64,000 nucleotides of DNA from NCBI RefSeq assembly GCF_030463565.1, contig NC_134643.1, positions 123,052,309-123,116,308 on the forward strand. The letters run 5' to 3'. A program made the translations under genes and the position numbers. Below, piece by piece: positions 48,101 to 61,371 of this stretch; within the stretch, counting starts at the first letter, position 1; every line of letters begins with the position of its first letter. The DNA comes from Pelecanus crispus. Its lineage: Eukaryota > Chordata > Aves > Pelecaniformes > Pelecanidae. The notes under the pieces were generated by a model. That model worked only from the letters and a program-made list of their open reading frames with translations, had not been told where the DNA came from and searched no databases.

Positions 48101-51100
48101 CAGCAGAGGAGGAGTCTTTGTGTAGGGCCGTGATCTAGGGAGGCACCTGGGCACAGCCACACATGACAGCAGTGGGCCAGGCAGTTTGACAGGTTGCCCC
48201 ATGTTGTCCCCTCCACTGTTATTGCCTGTTTCCTCTTCCCCCTCCCCTGAAGATTTCCAGATAAAATGTGTTAGCCTGAACCACCTGCACTGGGGTTTAA
48301 CACGTTTCCTCAGAGCAGGCCAGGAGCGAGCACCCACACAGCTGGCCACCGACTGGTACACACTGGTCTGGTCCCTGCAGTAGGTGCGGGCTTGCCCTCT
48401 GTGTTGAATGGAAACTGTAACATGGAATAAAGCCACAAACACACCTGATAAACACATCAGGTTGCAACATCCCTTTTCTCCTTTTCTAAAATTTCACAGA
48501 CTACTTAATACTCTGCAAATCCCCAGAAGTTCCAACCACTCCTGTGGATAAATAAAGAGGAGAACCCAGATGCAGCACTGCTGTCGTTTCCCACTGAAGG
48601 AAGTTTGGGAGGCAAGAGGAAAGCTGCATGGAGCTGGAGGAAAGAAGGAATTGCTGGTACCACCAGTGCAGCTGTGGTGCCTGTGGTACCCCAGGTCCTG
48701 GGTATCTTAGTGAGAGAGCTGGGAAGCAGGTCTGGCGTTTTGGTGTGGCCGCTGGCCCCTGTGAGCAGCTACTGGATGGATCCATGGCCATTTAACTTGC
48801 CTGACAATTGCCTCTGCTGTTATTGCAGTTATGCCTTGGCATCCACATGCTGTGCCACAAAATGCCGAACACACACCAAGGCAAGGTAGTTTTTCTCATT
48901 TTTTTACACTACCAGATCACAAGGTATCACTTTACACCATATAACACCGTTCTTCAGACCAGACCAGACCATTTCCCACACAGGACACATGCTGGGATGT
49001 GGTGATGTCCTATACTATAAGGTGACGCCCTTTTCTTTGACCCTCATGAGTCCCAATCAGAGGGTGAGATCCTGTTCCCGCTGCTGTCAATGACAACACT
49101 GCCATCAGCAGAGACATTATGATTACCTCTACTCCTGCCCAAGCTGAGCCAGGAGGGTCTCCAGGGAGAAGAGCTGCCCCACATAGCCAGGGTGGACATA
49201 GTCATGTTCCCCTGGAGGGACATGGGAAATGAGAGGAAAATAGGACAGAAATCTGAGCTGGGGTAGCCTGCCCTTGAGATGAAAGGTCCTAGCTGGTGGT
49301 AGCTTCAACAGGCTTAGCAATTTCTGCATTGCAGTGACTTCTACAAGCAGAAATAAGGAGCAACATGCACATAAAGAAATCCAAAAGACACTGTTTAATG
49401 TCCACATGTTGGATGAAATATTTTGTTGTAAACAAAGAAGGCCCTATCTCTATTGGCTGTATTCTCCAGTGAGCTAGCCAACACCACTGAAATTTGGATT
49501 AGCATGGACCGGTATGTTTCTCATCTGCTTACTTTTATTCAAACTCCATTTTATTGTTACAAACCCTTTCTCAAGGTCAGGGTTTGGATGGAAAGACTAT
49601 TGGGCTGTTGCTGTTAAAAAGACAGATCTCACTGTTTTTTTGAGGGGAGGAAATAAACAGAAGCACAGCAGAGGGTTAATTTTAGGTGTCAGTCCTGCCA
49701 AGGGCTGTCTGAGGGTAAATCTCTGTGGCTCCTTGGCTGGCAGAGGGTGCCTGATGAGTGTGCTGGTTTGTCTATCCCTGCACCATAACTCCTGCATATT
49801 AAGGTGAAAAATAAATAAAAGTATGGGGAAGATTTGATGTTTTATTCCTCTGCTCGCTGCATGGAGCTCAGGGTCAGATCCACCCCTGAGTCCCCGGGAA
49901 CTGGACTGCTGGGGGTGAAGCTGCAGAGGCACCTGTGGGGCGAGCTCCGCTCGAGCAGCCCGCAGAAGGGATCTTGCCTGCAGGTGCAGAGTTGGTATGA
50001 GATTATTGTTTGTGCTCTTTTCCCAGATTCATTTGCATTGTTAGGTGGGAAGCTGATAATAAAGTCTTGAGAAAATATTGCCAGGGCAAAAAGTCCTATC
50101 GGATTGGAGGTCCCGAAGCCTGCTGTTGCCATGGGTCTGAATAAAGACCTCAGGCTTGAGGCTTATGTGCACAACAGTGAACCAGAACAGCTGCTGAATC
50201 AACTGTTCCCCTGACAAATTACCCTGCCACTCAAAGCTGGAGGTCACAAGGAAAAAGGAAATCGGAGCTCAGACTTTGGGAACAATGGGTTAGATCCTTC
50301 GCTGATACAGCCCCTTTGGGCTGAGGCAGAGAGGTTATGCTCCTTTGTGCTGAGTGAGGACCTGTGGACCTGTGGGGGAGGCTGCGGAGGGAGGTCTGAA
50401 GGTCAGAGGTTGTGGTTTGGAGGGAAACCTGGAGAAGGTTGAATATTGCAGTGAGAGGAGGCAGAAGAGATACTGCTGATGGGGCTGTGCCAAACGAGCA
50501 TTACCTCCCCAGCAGGTAAGTGTGCTGTGCTGAACAGCAGCCGCTGATCGATCCCTCATCCTCAGGATTAAATCAAAATGAACGCTCACAGCTGGGCTAA
50601 CAAGCCATGCTTTTCTTGTATAAAAGTATGAAAGCTACCACATCTAGAAACAAAATCAGAACTAACATATACTGCGAATCCATTTACTGGACATCGGTCA
50701 AAACCAAACAGTGTATTTCTGTGAAGGTCAGCTGTGTTTTGGGTTGTGTGATGTACCTGTCGTAAAACTGCTATCACACTCATCAGACCAATACGGAATT
50801 AAGCAGTGTTGTTTAGAGCAAGTGCTCTCACATTAAGGTGTCACATTTTATTTTGCTTGGCTCTTGGTCTTGGAAGGTTGGTGGCCCCTGGTCCAGTGTG
50901 TGGATTTTGTGGACTGAGCAGAGGAATTATTTTGGTGAGCCTGGGAGTGCCTCTGAAAATAATGCACTGTAGCCCAACCAGAAGCTCTGGGCCTGCATGG
51001 AGAAAGTATTGCATTAGAATCTTTGGCCTTTCTTCTGCTAAATCAGATCAGATGGTCACAATGTTCGCTTCTGGATTTAGCACCCATGTATTTTCCATCA

Positions 51101-54100
51101 GTATTTATGTACATCTTCACTTTTCTTTGATCTGAAGGACACTCATGGGTGCAGTTGAAAGCTGGCTTTAGAAACAACTATCCTTGCAAGCCCTGCCCTA
51201 GAACTACCAAGAATTAAGTACTTTGCTTGCCTATTTTGGCATGGTGTGGGCCTTTGCTTCTTCTTATCATTTGAAGGCAGTTGACTGGGACCATTTCTCT
51301 GCGTGAACATGTCCACGAAGCCAGCTGCGGGGACAGCTCTAGTCTCAGGGAACAGCTTCCTGCCCACCTCACCAGTGAAACGCAGCGTGACCTTTCGCAG
51401 CCTCCTCTGCCAAGCAATCGCATTTGTGTTGGTCCCTTGAGCAATTTCTTGAGAAAGGCTTCGTGGAGGTTTCACATGTGTAGCTGATGGCTCCAGCTGG
51501 ATAAGGAGATTAGGGAGTGAGTTTAGCACAGTGATAACAACGTGTAAAAATGAAACAGGATGCCATGAAATATTATATAACATAATTCCAGTTATCAGCT
51601 GTAAAGAATGTTCTGCTTGCTTCTGATTGCTCATATCTTCTATTTTTATCGGTTTCCTTCTGCTTGTCTTTGTGCACGTTTCCCGGTGTAGCAGGTCTGA
51701 CCCAACCAACCGCAAATAAAGATAATGCTGATAACTATAAAGTGAGGAGGGGCAGAAACTCACTTCAGACTTGCACACTTGGGCTGCCTTTGACTGTAAA
51801 GTGTTTCCCAGATGGACTACTTAATAGTAGGGGTTTGATCTCTCATACCTGCAGCCCTAAGGATTTCTGCTGGGTATAATGAAAAGCCAGCTGCAGCAGA
51901 TGCAAGTTCTCCTGAGATGGGAAATAAGAACGAGCGCCTGAAGCTCTCCAGGTTGGCGAGAGGGGAGGGAAGATTTTGCAGCGAAGGCAAAGGGTGAGCT
52001 CTCAGTTTGGGCTTCCTACGGGAAGGTTGGGCACGTCAGGCTACAGAGCGGCTACAGAGCAGCACAGACTTGCTTCCCTGGTCTCTGTGCTGCCTGGATG
52101 TAAACCACTTCTAGCCACTGTGTAGGGCATATTGGTCTCGATCTCGGCACTGCACCCATGCTTTCTTATAGCTAGAGCTGGCATCTGGCCATCTTAAAGC
52201 TCAGCTTGGGCCACCCATACACTCTGTGTGAGCCCACACAGATGTATCCTCAGGTAAACATACTCCCACTCCAGCAAATGACTGCGTGCTGCCAGAGAAG
52301 GGTAGCTGCACCCTGCTGCATGCTGCACCCTGCTCCATGCATGGCTGGGGAAGCCTCCACCGGTAGAGGCATTGCAGATGATGTTCCTGCAACAGCTTTG
52401 CAGGCGTGGCCCGAGAAGACACGCTTTAGGTTTGGGAAGCTGCAGCAGTCACAGAGTTGCCCAGAGTCTGGCCAACCTAGGCAGGTTTTCCGGGCAGGCA
52501 GAAAAGGGGAGAAGAAGGAGTCAGTGAGTCAGTGGCCACATAACCTAGTGAAAAACATCCCTGGATCTTCTTCCCTCAAGGTGTGAGGACTGACTTTCCC
52601 CTCTGAGAGGTATGACACAGAATCTTGTCTGCATTTGTGCTGTACCGCAGTTATTTATAAATATTTTATTTGTGTGGCTTTGTACTACACAACTTCCAGG
52701 TTAGTCTGCAACTGTACAAAAAAGAATCTCCCAAAACGTACACAGGAGAGAACCTGTTATGTTGGGCTTTGATTTTGCTTGAGACCTTTGTGCATTACCA
52801 CCACATCACTGTTAACAATGTAGGGCTTAAATTCAAAATGCCATTTCTGTATAATGCTGGCATTTCTATATAATGTGATTTCTATTATAAAAAACATAAG
52901 TAGCCAGAGAGCAGTATCTGTGCCTCGAGGTATGCTCATTAGGCCAATCAGCAGCAAGGCTACTGACTAGAATAAGCCACAGCTGATGAAGCCAGGGACT
53001 TTAGCTATTGGGGACTGGAAAAAAATAAATCTGATGGTCTTCCCTGGCTATTTCATGTCTCCTGAGCAAAAGACTTTTAAAGTTTGGGCCAAAGAAAGTG
53101 CAACACTTGCCTAATGGGTTTAAGATTCTTCAATCTCCCCAACAAGCAGGAAATCAGAAATCATGAGCTCTGTGTGATGGTAATTATACGACAGGTTTGT
53201 TGCTGGCCTTTGGTCTATGGTGAAGATGATGAGCAAGTGAACTAATCACACATATCTAGGCACGCCTTGGCCAGTGAATGCTCTTTCTCCTATTACATGA
53301 AGTCAGAGATGGGGCCCATGTCAGCCATCCTGCATGAGTCAGTGGTAATGACAGAGGAAGTAGGAGTTGTGTTTACAAGTCCTGGAGGATGCTCGGCAAT
53401 GCAGGCTGCAGCTTGGCTCACATGTTACAACTCCAAAACTGTTATTACATAATCCAGAGCTATATGGAAAGGGATTTCAGAGCCTTTTTCAAGGAGTGCA
53501 TGCAAAGAGACCTGGCTGATCTGATCCCTTAAGATCTCATCATATGTACTCCTACCTCTCCCGTGATCAGAATGGTCCTTTCTAGCCTTAAAAAATCTCA
53601 ATCGACAGAGCATCCCATGAGGGCTAGCTACCCAACTGATGCCTTGTGCAGAGCCACTGGGCTCCAGGTGGGCACAAGACCTTCCTCCCTTGCTGGGGGG
53701 ACTACTACCCCTAAACTATTTCTCCCCTTTCTCCAGGCCCAGTGTTGTTTCTGGGGGGGTGCAACAAAACCCCAGCCCCCATGGGGCAGGTGCTGCTGGG
53801 GCTGCAGCGGAAAGCTGTGCACAACACGTGCCCGAAGGCTGCAGCCGGGTTCACTGCACCGAACACCAGAGCCAAGCTTGCCCGGGGTGCTGCAAACCCT
53901 GGGAGTTTACTTGAGGTGAGGAATTTGTTCCTGACATTTCTCCAGATCTAGGTGTACCAAGAGATATCCCAGCACCCAGGACTGGCCCTGGTTAATAGGG
54001 TGTAGAAAGGGGACGGGTGAGTGGGTGCCCATCAGGTAGTATCAGCACTCTTTCTGCTTAGGAGAAAAAAAACATCTGAGGCCACAAGTGCAGTTTGTAA
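45125..54100. other. Intergenic region left of KCNE1
   Basis: No recognised gene. Mixed composition with moderate GC at 46.0-46.2, 47.6-47.9 and 53.65-53.9 kb. A 211-codon open frame at 51143-51778 (minus) has a GTG first codon and no family features. A weak resemblance to an old CR1/L3 tail is noted near 53.57 kb. Confidence 0.55.
53555..53610 (+). repeat. Possible ancient CR1/L3-type 3' end
   Basis: GATCAGAATGGTCCTTTCTAGCCTTAAA-like sequence resembles the end of old vertebrate CR1/L3 LINEs, which read GGTCCCTTC-AGCC-T before a short repeat tail. It is short and diverged, so this is low confidence. Confidence 0.3.
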
Positions 54101-54107
54101 TTCATAT

Positions 54108-54113
54108 TTTATT
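54108..54113 (-). terminator. KCNE1: KCNE1 distal polyadenylation signal candidate
   Basis: AATAAA on the minus strand is followed (minus direction) by CTTGTGGCCTCAGATG and a T-run, a good GT/T-rich downstream element. It lies about 2.2 kb past the KCNE1 stop codon. A 3' UTR of that order is plausible because mammalian KCNE1 has a long one. Confidence 0.45.
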
Positions 54114-56345
54114 GCTTTGTACAAGTGAAAAAATAGGGGAAAAAGGAGAGCTACAAGACTGAAAGGTAACGTGAAAGGCCACAGTGGCAATCCACAGCTG
54201 CCACTGAAGGGTGATTTGTAGCCTGGTGGCACAGGAAAGCATTATGACTAAGGCACAGTGGTTCCCCTCTTTTTTAAATAAATAAAATGGCAGAGCTCAA
54301 AAAAAAGTGGAAGCCAACTAATTCTGACAATCACCCTTGTCACAAATAACTACATTGAGGCTATTAAAATAAGGTGACCAGCAAGTCTCTAGACCCAAAA
54401 TACCTGAAAACACTTGGGATGGAGGGGGAGCTGCAGGAGGGAGCCCTTTTGACAAGCTTAATGTTCAAAGGTTTTAATGTAATTAAAGGCCATTTTTGAT
54501 GCAAGTTTAAACATTGTCAGCAATGCTGCATGGGCCTGCCTCTGGAGAACCAGCAAGCAAGAGCATTTGCACTCTCACAGCAGGAGGGAAATGCAAGTAA
54601 TAAACAGACTGCACGGTGAGATCCCAAAAGAGCAGTGCCCAAGCTGAGAAGTCAACATTTTTCCAAAGCCTGGCTTCGGTTTACATTCCTCTAGAGGAAA
54701 AAGTGACTCGGATAATTAAGGTGATGGAGATTTTCCAAGCTGTTCAAGACACAGAAAACCTGTATCCTGTCCTCAGCTTAATGGTGGGCACCATATAAAT
54801 ATCTTTTAAAAAACATACCCTGCATTTCCAATTATCCTTAAGTATTCTGGGAACACAAACATGGCTAGAATATTACTTTAATGAACGTGCAGTGCTAAAG
54901 AAGTACCTATGTATGGAAAGTGGATGTGCTGTTACTTGTATCACTTGCCCGTCCAAATACGTGGGTAGCTATCTGGCCCTGCTCTGCCCTCGCCTTGCCT
55001 TTGAAGTGGCTGCCCTGCACGACTTACTTTCAAGCCTTTCCCACTTCTCTTTCCTCTCCAGTAGCTAAAAATGGGATGTGTATCTGCAGAGCAGAAATAA
55101 AACCCCCCTCCTACACAGACCATTGCTTCTTTGATCCCAAACAAGAAAACAAGCTTCAAGCTGGCGAGGTTGCTATTCTGAGTAAAGCAATGTCCAGCGA
55201 GCCGTATTTCTCCCTTTGAACAGAGACAGCTGATAGCTGCTGCCGCAGAAGCCGAGTTTGGCTGCCGCCTTCCCCCCGTGGCTCGGCAAACATGGCCCGC
55301 CAAAGGAGGGAGTAAGGAGGCCAAGGGCAGGAAGACCTTGCTGGCATGGACCTCGCAGTGGGTACTGCAATAGTTAAACAGCTGTATGGAGGGAGGCTGC
55401 TCCTGGGAGCTGGAGGAACTGCTCAGAGGATTTAAGTTAAGCACAGACATAAGCTGTGTCGGTGGTTAAATATCAGACACATGGTGGAACTGCTCTTCAC
55501 AGAGTGGAAATTCACTTTCCAACCAAGGGCTAGCACTTAGGTCTTGTGCAATAATTGAACATGATTGAAACTCTTGAGACATTACACACTTGCATGGCAT
55601 AGACCCTGTGGGCTGCTGAATCTTTGTACAAGGGTGGATATTGCTGCCAGGGTCAACCCCCATCCATAAGAAGGAAAACAAAAAGTAGCTGGCAAGATCT
55701 GTCTGGGGTACCTGCTAGGAATTAGGGATGGTCACTAAAAAATTTCCCTCCAAAGTCTGCATTTTTCCACAGAAACGGTTTTCAGCAAAAAAATGGGAAT
55801 CCATTTCTAAAGTTTTATCTCACAGACGTTCATGATTCTGAAAGAAATAGGTAATCCACAACATTGTACAATTTATAAAATTATTATTCTATGCTGGACA
55901 AAAATGCAAATGAAATATTTCAGCTACTTTTTCTTGGAAGAAACTGGTCTTACTTGAAAATGATTGTCTAAACCATACTTGGCTGTTAACGCCTCTAGCT
56001 TGTGTTTGATCCAATTTGGTTTTAATTACATGCACTACTGCAAGCGTTCACACTGGCAACACAGACATTTGCTTTTTTTGCTAGGTGAAGCTGATGAGTC
56101 CATGATACTCCAGCTGTGTGTCCCCCTCCTTGACCTTACCAGTGATTGCAACAAGGTACTGGTGGCCAAGCACTTTTGCAGCACCAGGGCCATCAGACCC
56201 ATCAGCTTCACTGTCCATTCACGGTTATTCAGCCTGACCAAGGCCATCACCTGTGGCTCTGCAGATGGGCAAGCAGCTAGCCTGGTTCATACCAGGTGTC
56301 ATTTGGGTTGTCCCTGTGCAAAGTGCAATCCTTTCTCCCGTTTTG
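54114..56345 (-). other. KCNE1: Presumed KCNE1 3' UTR
   Basis: No coding sequence is recognised between the KCNE1 stop codon and the best polyadenylation signal. I read this as 3' UTR plus flank on the basis of the signal at 54108-54113. There is no direct transcript evidence. Confidence 0.4.
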
Positions 56346-56726
56346 CTAGGGAGACTTCGCCTCGGGAATCTGCGTGCTTGGCTGCTCCACAGCCAGCTGG
56401 TTTTCAAAGACACAGCCCAGCTTGTAATTTTCTATGAGCTTGGCTTGAAAATACTCCCTGTCCTTCTTGTGCCAAATGTCTGTGGCAATGTAGGTGTTGT
56501 AGGGGTCACGGGAGTCCTCCAGCCTCCTGGCACGTATATTGGTCAGCATGACTCCCACCGTGAAGAAGCCAAAGAGGCCGACCATCAGCAGCACGTAGAT
56601 GATTTCCAGGTTGCTGCTGGCACTTCTGACCTGGGAAGGTGCAGAGCTATTCGTCTGCTCCAGGCAGCCTTGTAGCAGCTTGGAGAGGAGTGAATTCAGG
56701 GCTGTGTTGTTAGACGGCACCAACAT
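56346..56726 (-). CDS. KCNE1: KCNE1 (minK), voltage-gated K+ channel beta subunit
   Basis: This 126-aa single-pass type I membrane protein (human 129) pairs with KCNQ1 to form the slow delayed-rectifier current IKs in heart and inner ear. The extracellular N-terminus carries sequons NNT (6) and NSS (26). The transmembrane helix is about 43-66 ([19 protein letters not shown]). The juxtamembrane signature is [17 protein letters not shown] (64-80), equivalent to human IRSKKLEHSNDPFNVYI and including the aspartate that corresponds to human D76, a long-QT residue. The tail ends [16 protein letters not shown], close to human. The gating triplet known in human as F57-T58-L59 reads F55-T56-V57 here. 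The coding sequence is in one exon. A weak acceptor (CTTTTCTAG) on the minus strand would start the exon at 56774. It is the rightmost gene, on the same strand as in human. Confidence 0.97.
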   Translation of the reverse strand: MLVPSNNTALNSLLSKLLQGCLEQTNSSAPSQVRSASSNLEIIYVLLMVGLFGFFTVGVMLTNIRARRLEDSRDPYNTYIATDIWHKKDREYFQAKLIENYKLGCVFENQLAVEQPSTQIPEAKSP

Positions 56727-59327
56727 CTTGTTTTTCAGTCCTTCACACTTCTTTCTTCCTTATTTGTAGTTTTTCTAGAAAAGCGTAAAAATCAGGGACA
56801 TGCCAGATAAATCGTCAGATAAAGATGCGATTCTCACTGTCTCCCTTTACTGGTTCACCTCCTCAGTGAGGAAGCTACCTTGGGGTGGGTGCAGAGGCAA
56901 GGCAGCTGGACTGGCCTGGAGGGACCTCTTCACCTCCTGTTTCCAAGCCAGCTAGGCTGAGGCCATTCCCCATAAACGCTTGCCTTGCAAACCCTCCTCA
57001 GTCCTCACAGACGGTCTGTCGCAGTGCGCACCTGCCCCGGCTGTTGGGCACTCCCATGGATACCTCACCCAGGCCTCCCATGCTGCTCGGTAAAGCCCGT
57101 GACTTCTCCCCTGAGCCCGCACAAGCATGAGGAGTGTCTCACTCCCACTCTGTGGCAACTGCTTCTGGCTTTGAAGATTGTTATCATGGCTTCTCTTGGT
57201 CCTCTCTCCTCTACTTTCAGCTTAAGGATTGAATTCAGAAACAAAATTTCTGTACCTGAAATCACTGCAGCAAGCTCCTTCCGTCCACCCCTGTTGAGAA
57301 GTCTTGCCTTTCTTCTGGAGCACTCATAATGATACACACCACAGAAAACTAAGCAACCAAACATCTGACAGAAATGTATCCCATACTAATTTAATGCAAC
57401 TTCCCAATGGGCATTTACCCAAGCAGTGGTTTACAGTGTGAGTCTGTAGCAACTGCCTGCCCAGCAGTGGAAAGGAAAAGCATCTCCCTTCATCCTCCTG
57501 TCCACAGACTAGCAGTTATCCCCCAGGTAGTTCACCGCTTTCTCCTCCAAACTAAATTGCTCTGCAACCAGTGTTTTATTGTCTGGTTAGGAGGACTTCC
57601 ACTGGCATCCCTGCAGGTCAAGAATAGGGCAGGAGTTGGTAACATCAAGAAGCACCTGAACATCCAAAGCCTCCTAGCCATGGCACTCTGCATTGACAGT
57701 CTCACACAAGAAGCTGAAGGGTCCTTTTCCCCTTTCCAATGTCAGCTGTAAATCACTTAGTAAGAGCAACCCTATCAGCACTGCAGTCCCAAAGCCTCAG
57801 CAGCCAGGTAACATGACTGACAATCTCACCACAATGCCTAATTTAAATGTCTCTAGAAAATTAAGACAACCGTCTCCTTCTGGTTTTGCCCTTAGCACAT
57901 CTGAATGAGGTACTGTTATTCAAGGTGACTTCTTATGTGATTACAAGATTGCTGTCACAGAAGCCTGTCAGTGCTTTCTACAGTTTTAAATCCATGAGAG
58001 CAGGCCAGCATGCTAGCAAAAGCTTCTCCAGCTTACGTACCTTTTGTTGTTTTGGATTTTTTTTAAGAGGTACTATATTATAATAATTTATAATACATCA
58101 TCAAGAATGAAATGAACCCTTGGGCAGAAAGCCACCAAAAGGCAGCAGTTACATCCCTCCATGAGGGTGACATTAATGATGCATAGATATTGTGCAGGAC
58201 CTCTGCACGGGAGGGAATTTAGCTATGCACACAGCCTCCAGCTGCCGGTAATGACACTGCAGTAGATGAGATGTATCTGGAGGCTTCTTTGAATTGTCTG
58301 CACCTCATTATGGCATAAATGTTGTAAAAGGAGATGCTGAGACAGAGGAAGAAAGAAGAGGACACTGATCTTACAATCTGCTGTCCCTCCTATGAAGAGC
58401 AGTTACTTACCCAGCATGTTCTGTGCTAGCAGGTGCCATTGCAGCCGAATAAAGTATGCAATTAATGCAGGCATGAGTACGACCAAACACAGTCATATAA
58501 ATTAATTGCTACTGCAACTGCATGTGCTAATGTTTTAGTCCAAACCCTTTTGCTAGACCTCCCAGCTGTGCAGTCATGGATTTGGGGATGCGTCTCACTG
58601 GAAGTCAGGTGCTCAGCCCAGGCTGATAAATTCTATGGAGAAAGCCCTGTTCTCACCGTGCAGTCCTGGGGGACACAAGCGGCACCAGCCCACACCAGAT
58701 GAGCTCAGACTCCTTCCCCTGGTGAGTGGGTGACCACTGGGAGCCCAGATTAAGCTCCCATGGGCTCAGACTCACCCTGCTCCAAGAAAGCAGTTCCTGC
58801 CGTGAGGTGCCTCGCCAGCAGGAAAAATGAGCACCCATGAGAGTATGCCTTGGTATTTTGGCTTTAAAGAGAGCCAAGCCTGGGGGTGGCAGAGGGAGAC
58901 AAAAATCCCCTGTACAAAACAATATTCTGATCCAATTTATTTCTTCAGTTGCATGAGTCAAAGCTACAGGAAATAACATCTTGGCAGTTTGGGCTTAATA
59001 GTTAAAATCTATTCACATTTCACAGCTGTGTTCAGATCCTTTAAGGAGGAAAGGAAGAGAAAAAGAAGTTTAAACCTTTAGCTGAGATTACCCCTCCTAA
59101 GCATGTAGAACGTGTCAACACTGTAAAATGTAAAACCATTTGCAAATCATTGCAATAACTTTCAGACAAAAGAAAGAATAATTTCACTGGATCTCTTAAC
59201 TTTTTCCGGAAAGACAGGCAATCGCTTCTCATAATAATTATCAGTAGCACTGACAACACTTTTGGTGCTGATGAATTGACATTTTGAGGCTGAATATCCT
59301 CAGCTACCTCTCTATATTCTTTTGGGA

Positions 59328-59363
59328 GGTTTCTGAGGGTTGGAAGGTTTCTGAGGGTTGGAA
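59328..59363. repeat. 18-bp tandem duplication
   Basis: GGTTTCTGAGGGTTGGAA occurs twice head to tail without mismatch. It looks like a recent slippage or duplication product. Confidence 0.9.
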
Positions 59364-61298
59364 GGTATTGTCCACTTCTGGGTTGCTTGCACACCAGCTG
59401 GGCCAGCAGGGAGCTGAGTGGCCCATCTCCATAACCACATCAGAGGGCAATAACAGGAGAGGTTAGGGGAGGGAGAGGGCATGCTCCTGTTCCCCAGGAA
59501 ATCTCCTCCTGAAATCTCAGCAAGCCTAAAGGCCTCATTTGCCACTGCACAAGCCCTGTGCAACTCCACGGAAATCCATACTGGGACCAGTTTAGAGCTG
59601 GCATACACAGGACTGTGAAGAGCCACCTGTGTCACTGGCCTACTCCATGACTGACGGTCACATCTCACTGTCCCAAAAACTCTGTTTTGACCACAACCAG
59701 AGTGGTCTTCTGCTCCCTGCTGCTGTCCCCAGGTCACTGCTGATGGGCTGCAAGTTGTGACCACTGCCCCAGTCACCTCATGGGGATCCCCTGAGGAGCT
59801 CTGAGTGAAACCGTGCCCAGCCCAAAATCAGCATCCCAGTTTACCTGGGTTGCATCCTGGTAAGCCGGGAACTTGCCTGGGATGGTGGTCCCCATCCCAC
59901 ACCATCCCACAGCAGGTTTTAGTGCGTGCTGGGGTGTCACCCATCCTACCTCTTTTGATGGGGCAAGCACTGAGCAGTGAACTGCCTGCGGTAAAAATGA
60001 CCTGGGGCAAAACTTAACCGTTCTGCAACTTTTTCACTGTCCAGGGATTCAGAGGGAATTCCCTAAGGCTGGCAGCAGCCTGGGCCACATCCTGCTCTCA
60101 GGTGCATTGGTGCTTCTCCATCCATTACACTAAATACAGGTGACATACACCTCCAAAGCAAAAGCGATGGGCTCAGTGCAGGTTGCTTCCCAACATGTGG
60201 GTTTCCCAGCAGGGCAGGTGTACTGCTGGCATCACCCAAGCTCATCTTCCATTCTTCCATTAGGTGTCAATGATGACCTGAACTGCTGCCCCATCGGCCA
60301 CGGTCCGTGGCACGGTCCGTGGTGCCGAGCAGCACCAACTGGAGCTGGCCCTTGCTTGCTGAGCCTTAACCCTTTCCTCTCTTCCACCTGCCACTTGCCC
60401 TCTTTCTCATGCCATGGATTTCTTGTGGGAGGTGGAGAAGGACCTCCTCTGAGCAATGTCTTCATGGAGAGGGTGGGTTTAGGATGACAGGCAAGATGCC
60501 ACAGGCAGGTTTTCAGAGTCGGGGAAAAAAAACCAGGACTCCAGGAGACAGACCTACATCATATGTGGCCACATCTCTATGTGGCCAGATGGGTATGACC
60601 TACAGTTTATACAGTCAGCGGAGGGAGGAAAAGCATCTGAAGGCAGTTTAACCACCTCTTCCAAAGCATTTTAAAACATTGCTTATAAATGAACAGGTTC
60701 TCAGCAGGTGTAAAACCATGCATTTGATCTAACTTCAGTGAAGGTCCGAAGATGCTAGACAGTGTTTGCTTTCTCAGTCTGCTGGCCCATATTGCTTGGG
60801 ATGACTTTAACCTGGACATTGCTCTATGCAAAAGTTTCCCCAGGGATGTACTTACACAGGTGAGCTGTTCCTTGCAGTGGTGACACTCTACTGGTGGGGA
60901 AAAAAAAAACCCAACTCCCCCCTCCCCTTCCCTCATACACCCCAAAGACCCCTGTGTAGAGAAAATTGAGTCCTACTCTGCTTATTCCCAAGCACACCAG
61001 AGACTGCTCAAGCTGCTCAACCCCTCAACACTTCCCACCATCCCTACAGGAGTACCTGCTGCTCCCCCAAATCTCTGAGGCTTGGGACACAGCTGAGGGA
61101 AGGAAGATTGACCAGAGATGGAAAGATGCTCTCTTGAAGGAAAAGTGAAAAATAAACAAACCTCTTGCGGCCACTTTGTTCATGGTGGTATCTTCCCTCA
61201 GGGGTGGAAGGAATACTGGCCCAGCATGGACCCTGAGAGCCACTTCCTGAAGGAGAGGGATGAGGGGCCTCTGGCAGAGGGCATCTGTCATTGCAGAT

Positions 61299-61371
61299 GC
61301 ATTTTAAGAGCTAACAGGAGGATGAGGATTTTTTTTTTTTTAAGATTGCATTTTAAGAGCTAACAGGAGGA
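61299..61371. repeat. 24-bp direct duplication around a T-run
   Basis: A 24-bp unit starting GCATTTTAAGAGCTAACAGG is present exactly at 61299-61322 and 61348-61371. Between the copies is a short spacer with a run of about 13 T. The exact identity suggests a young local duplication. Confidence 0.9.

Noticed and set aside
51143-51778. 211-codon open frame on the minus strand
   Set aside because: The first codon is GTG, no domain or membrane pattern is recognisable, and no splice or polyadenylation signals fit. Treated as chance.
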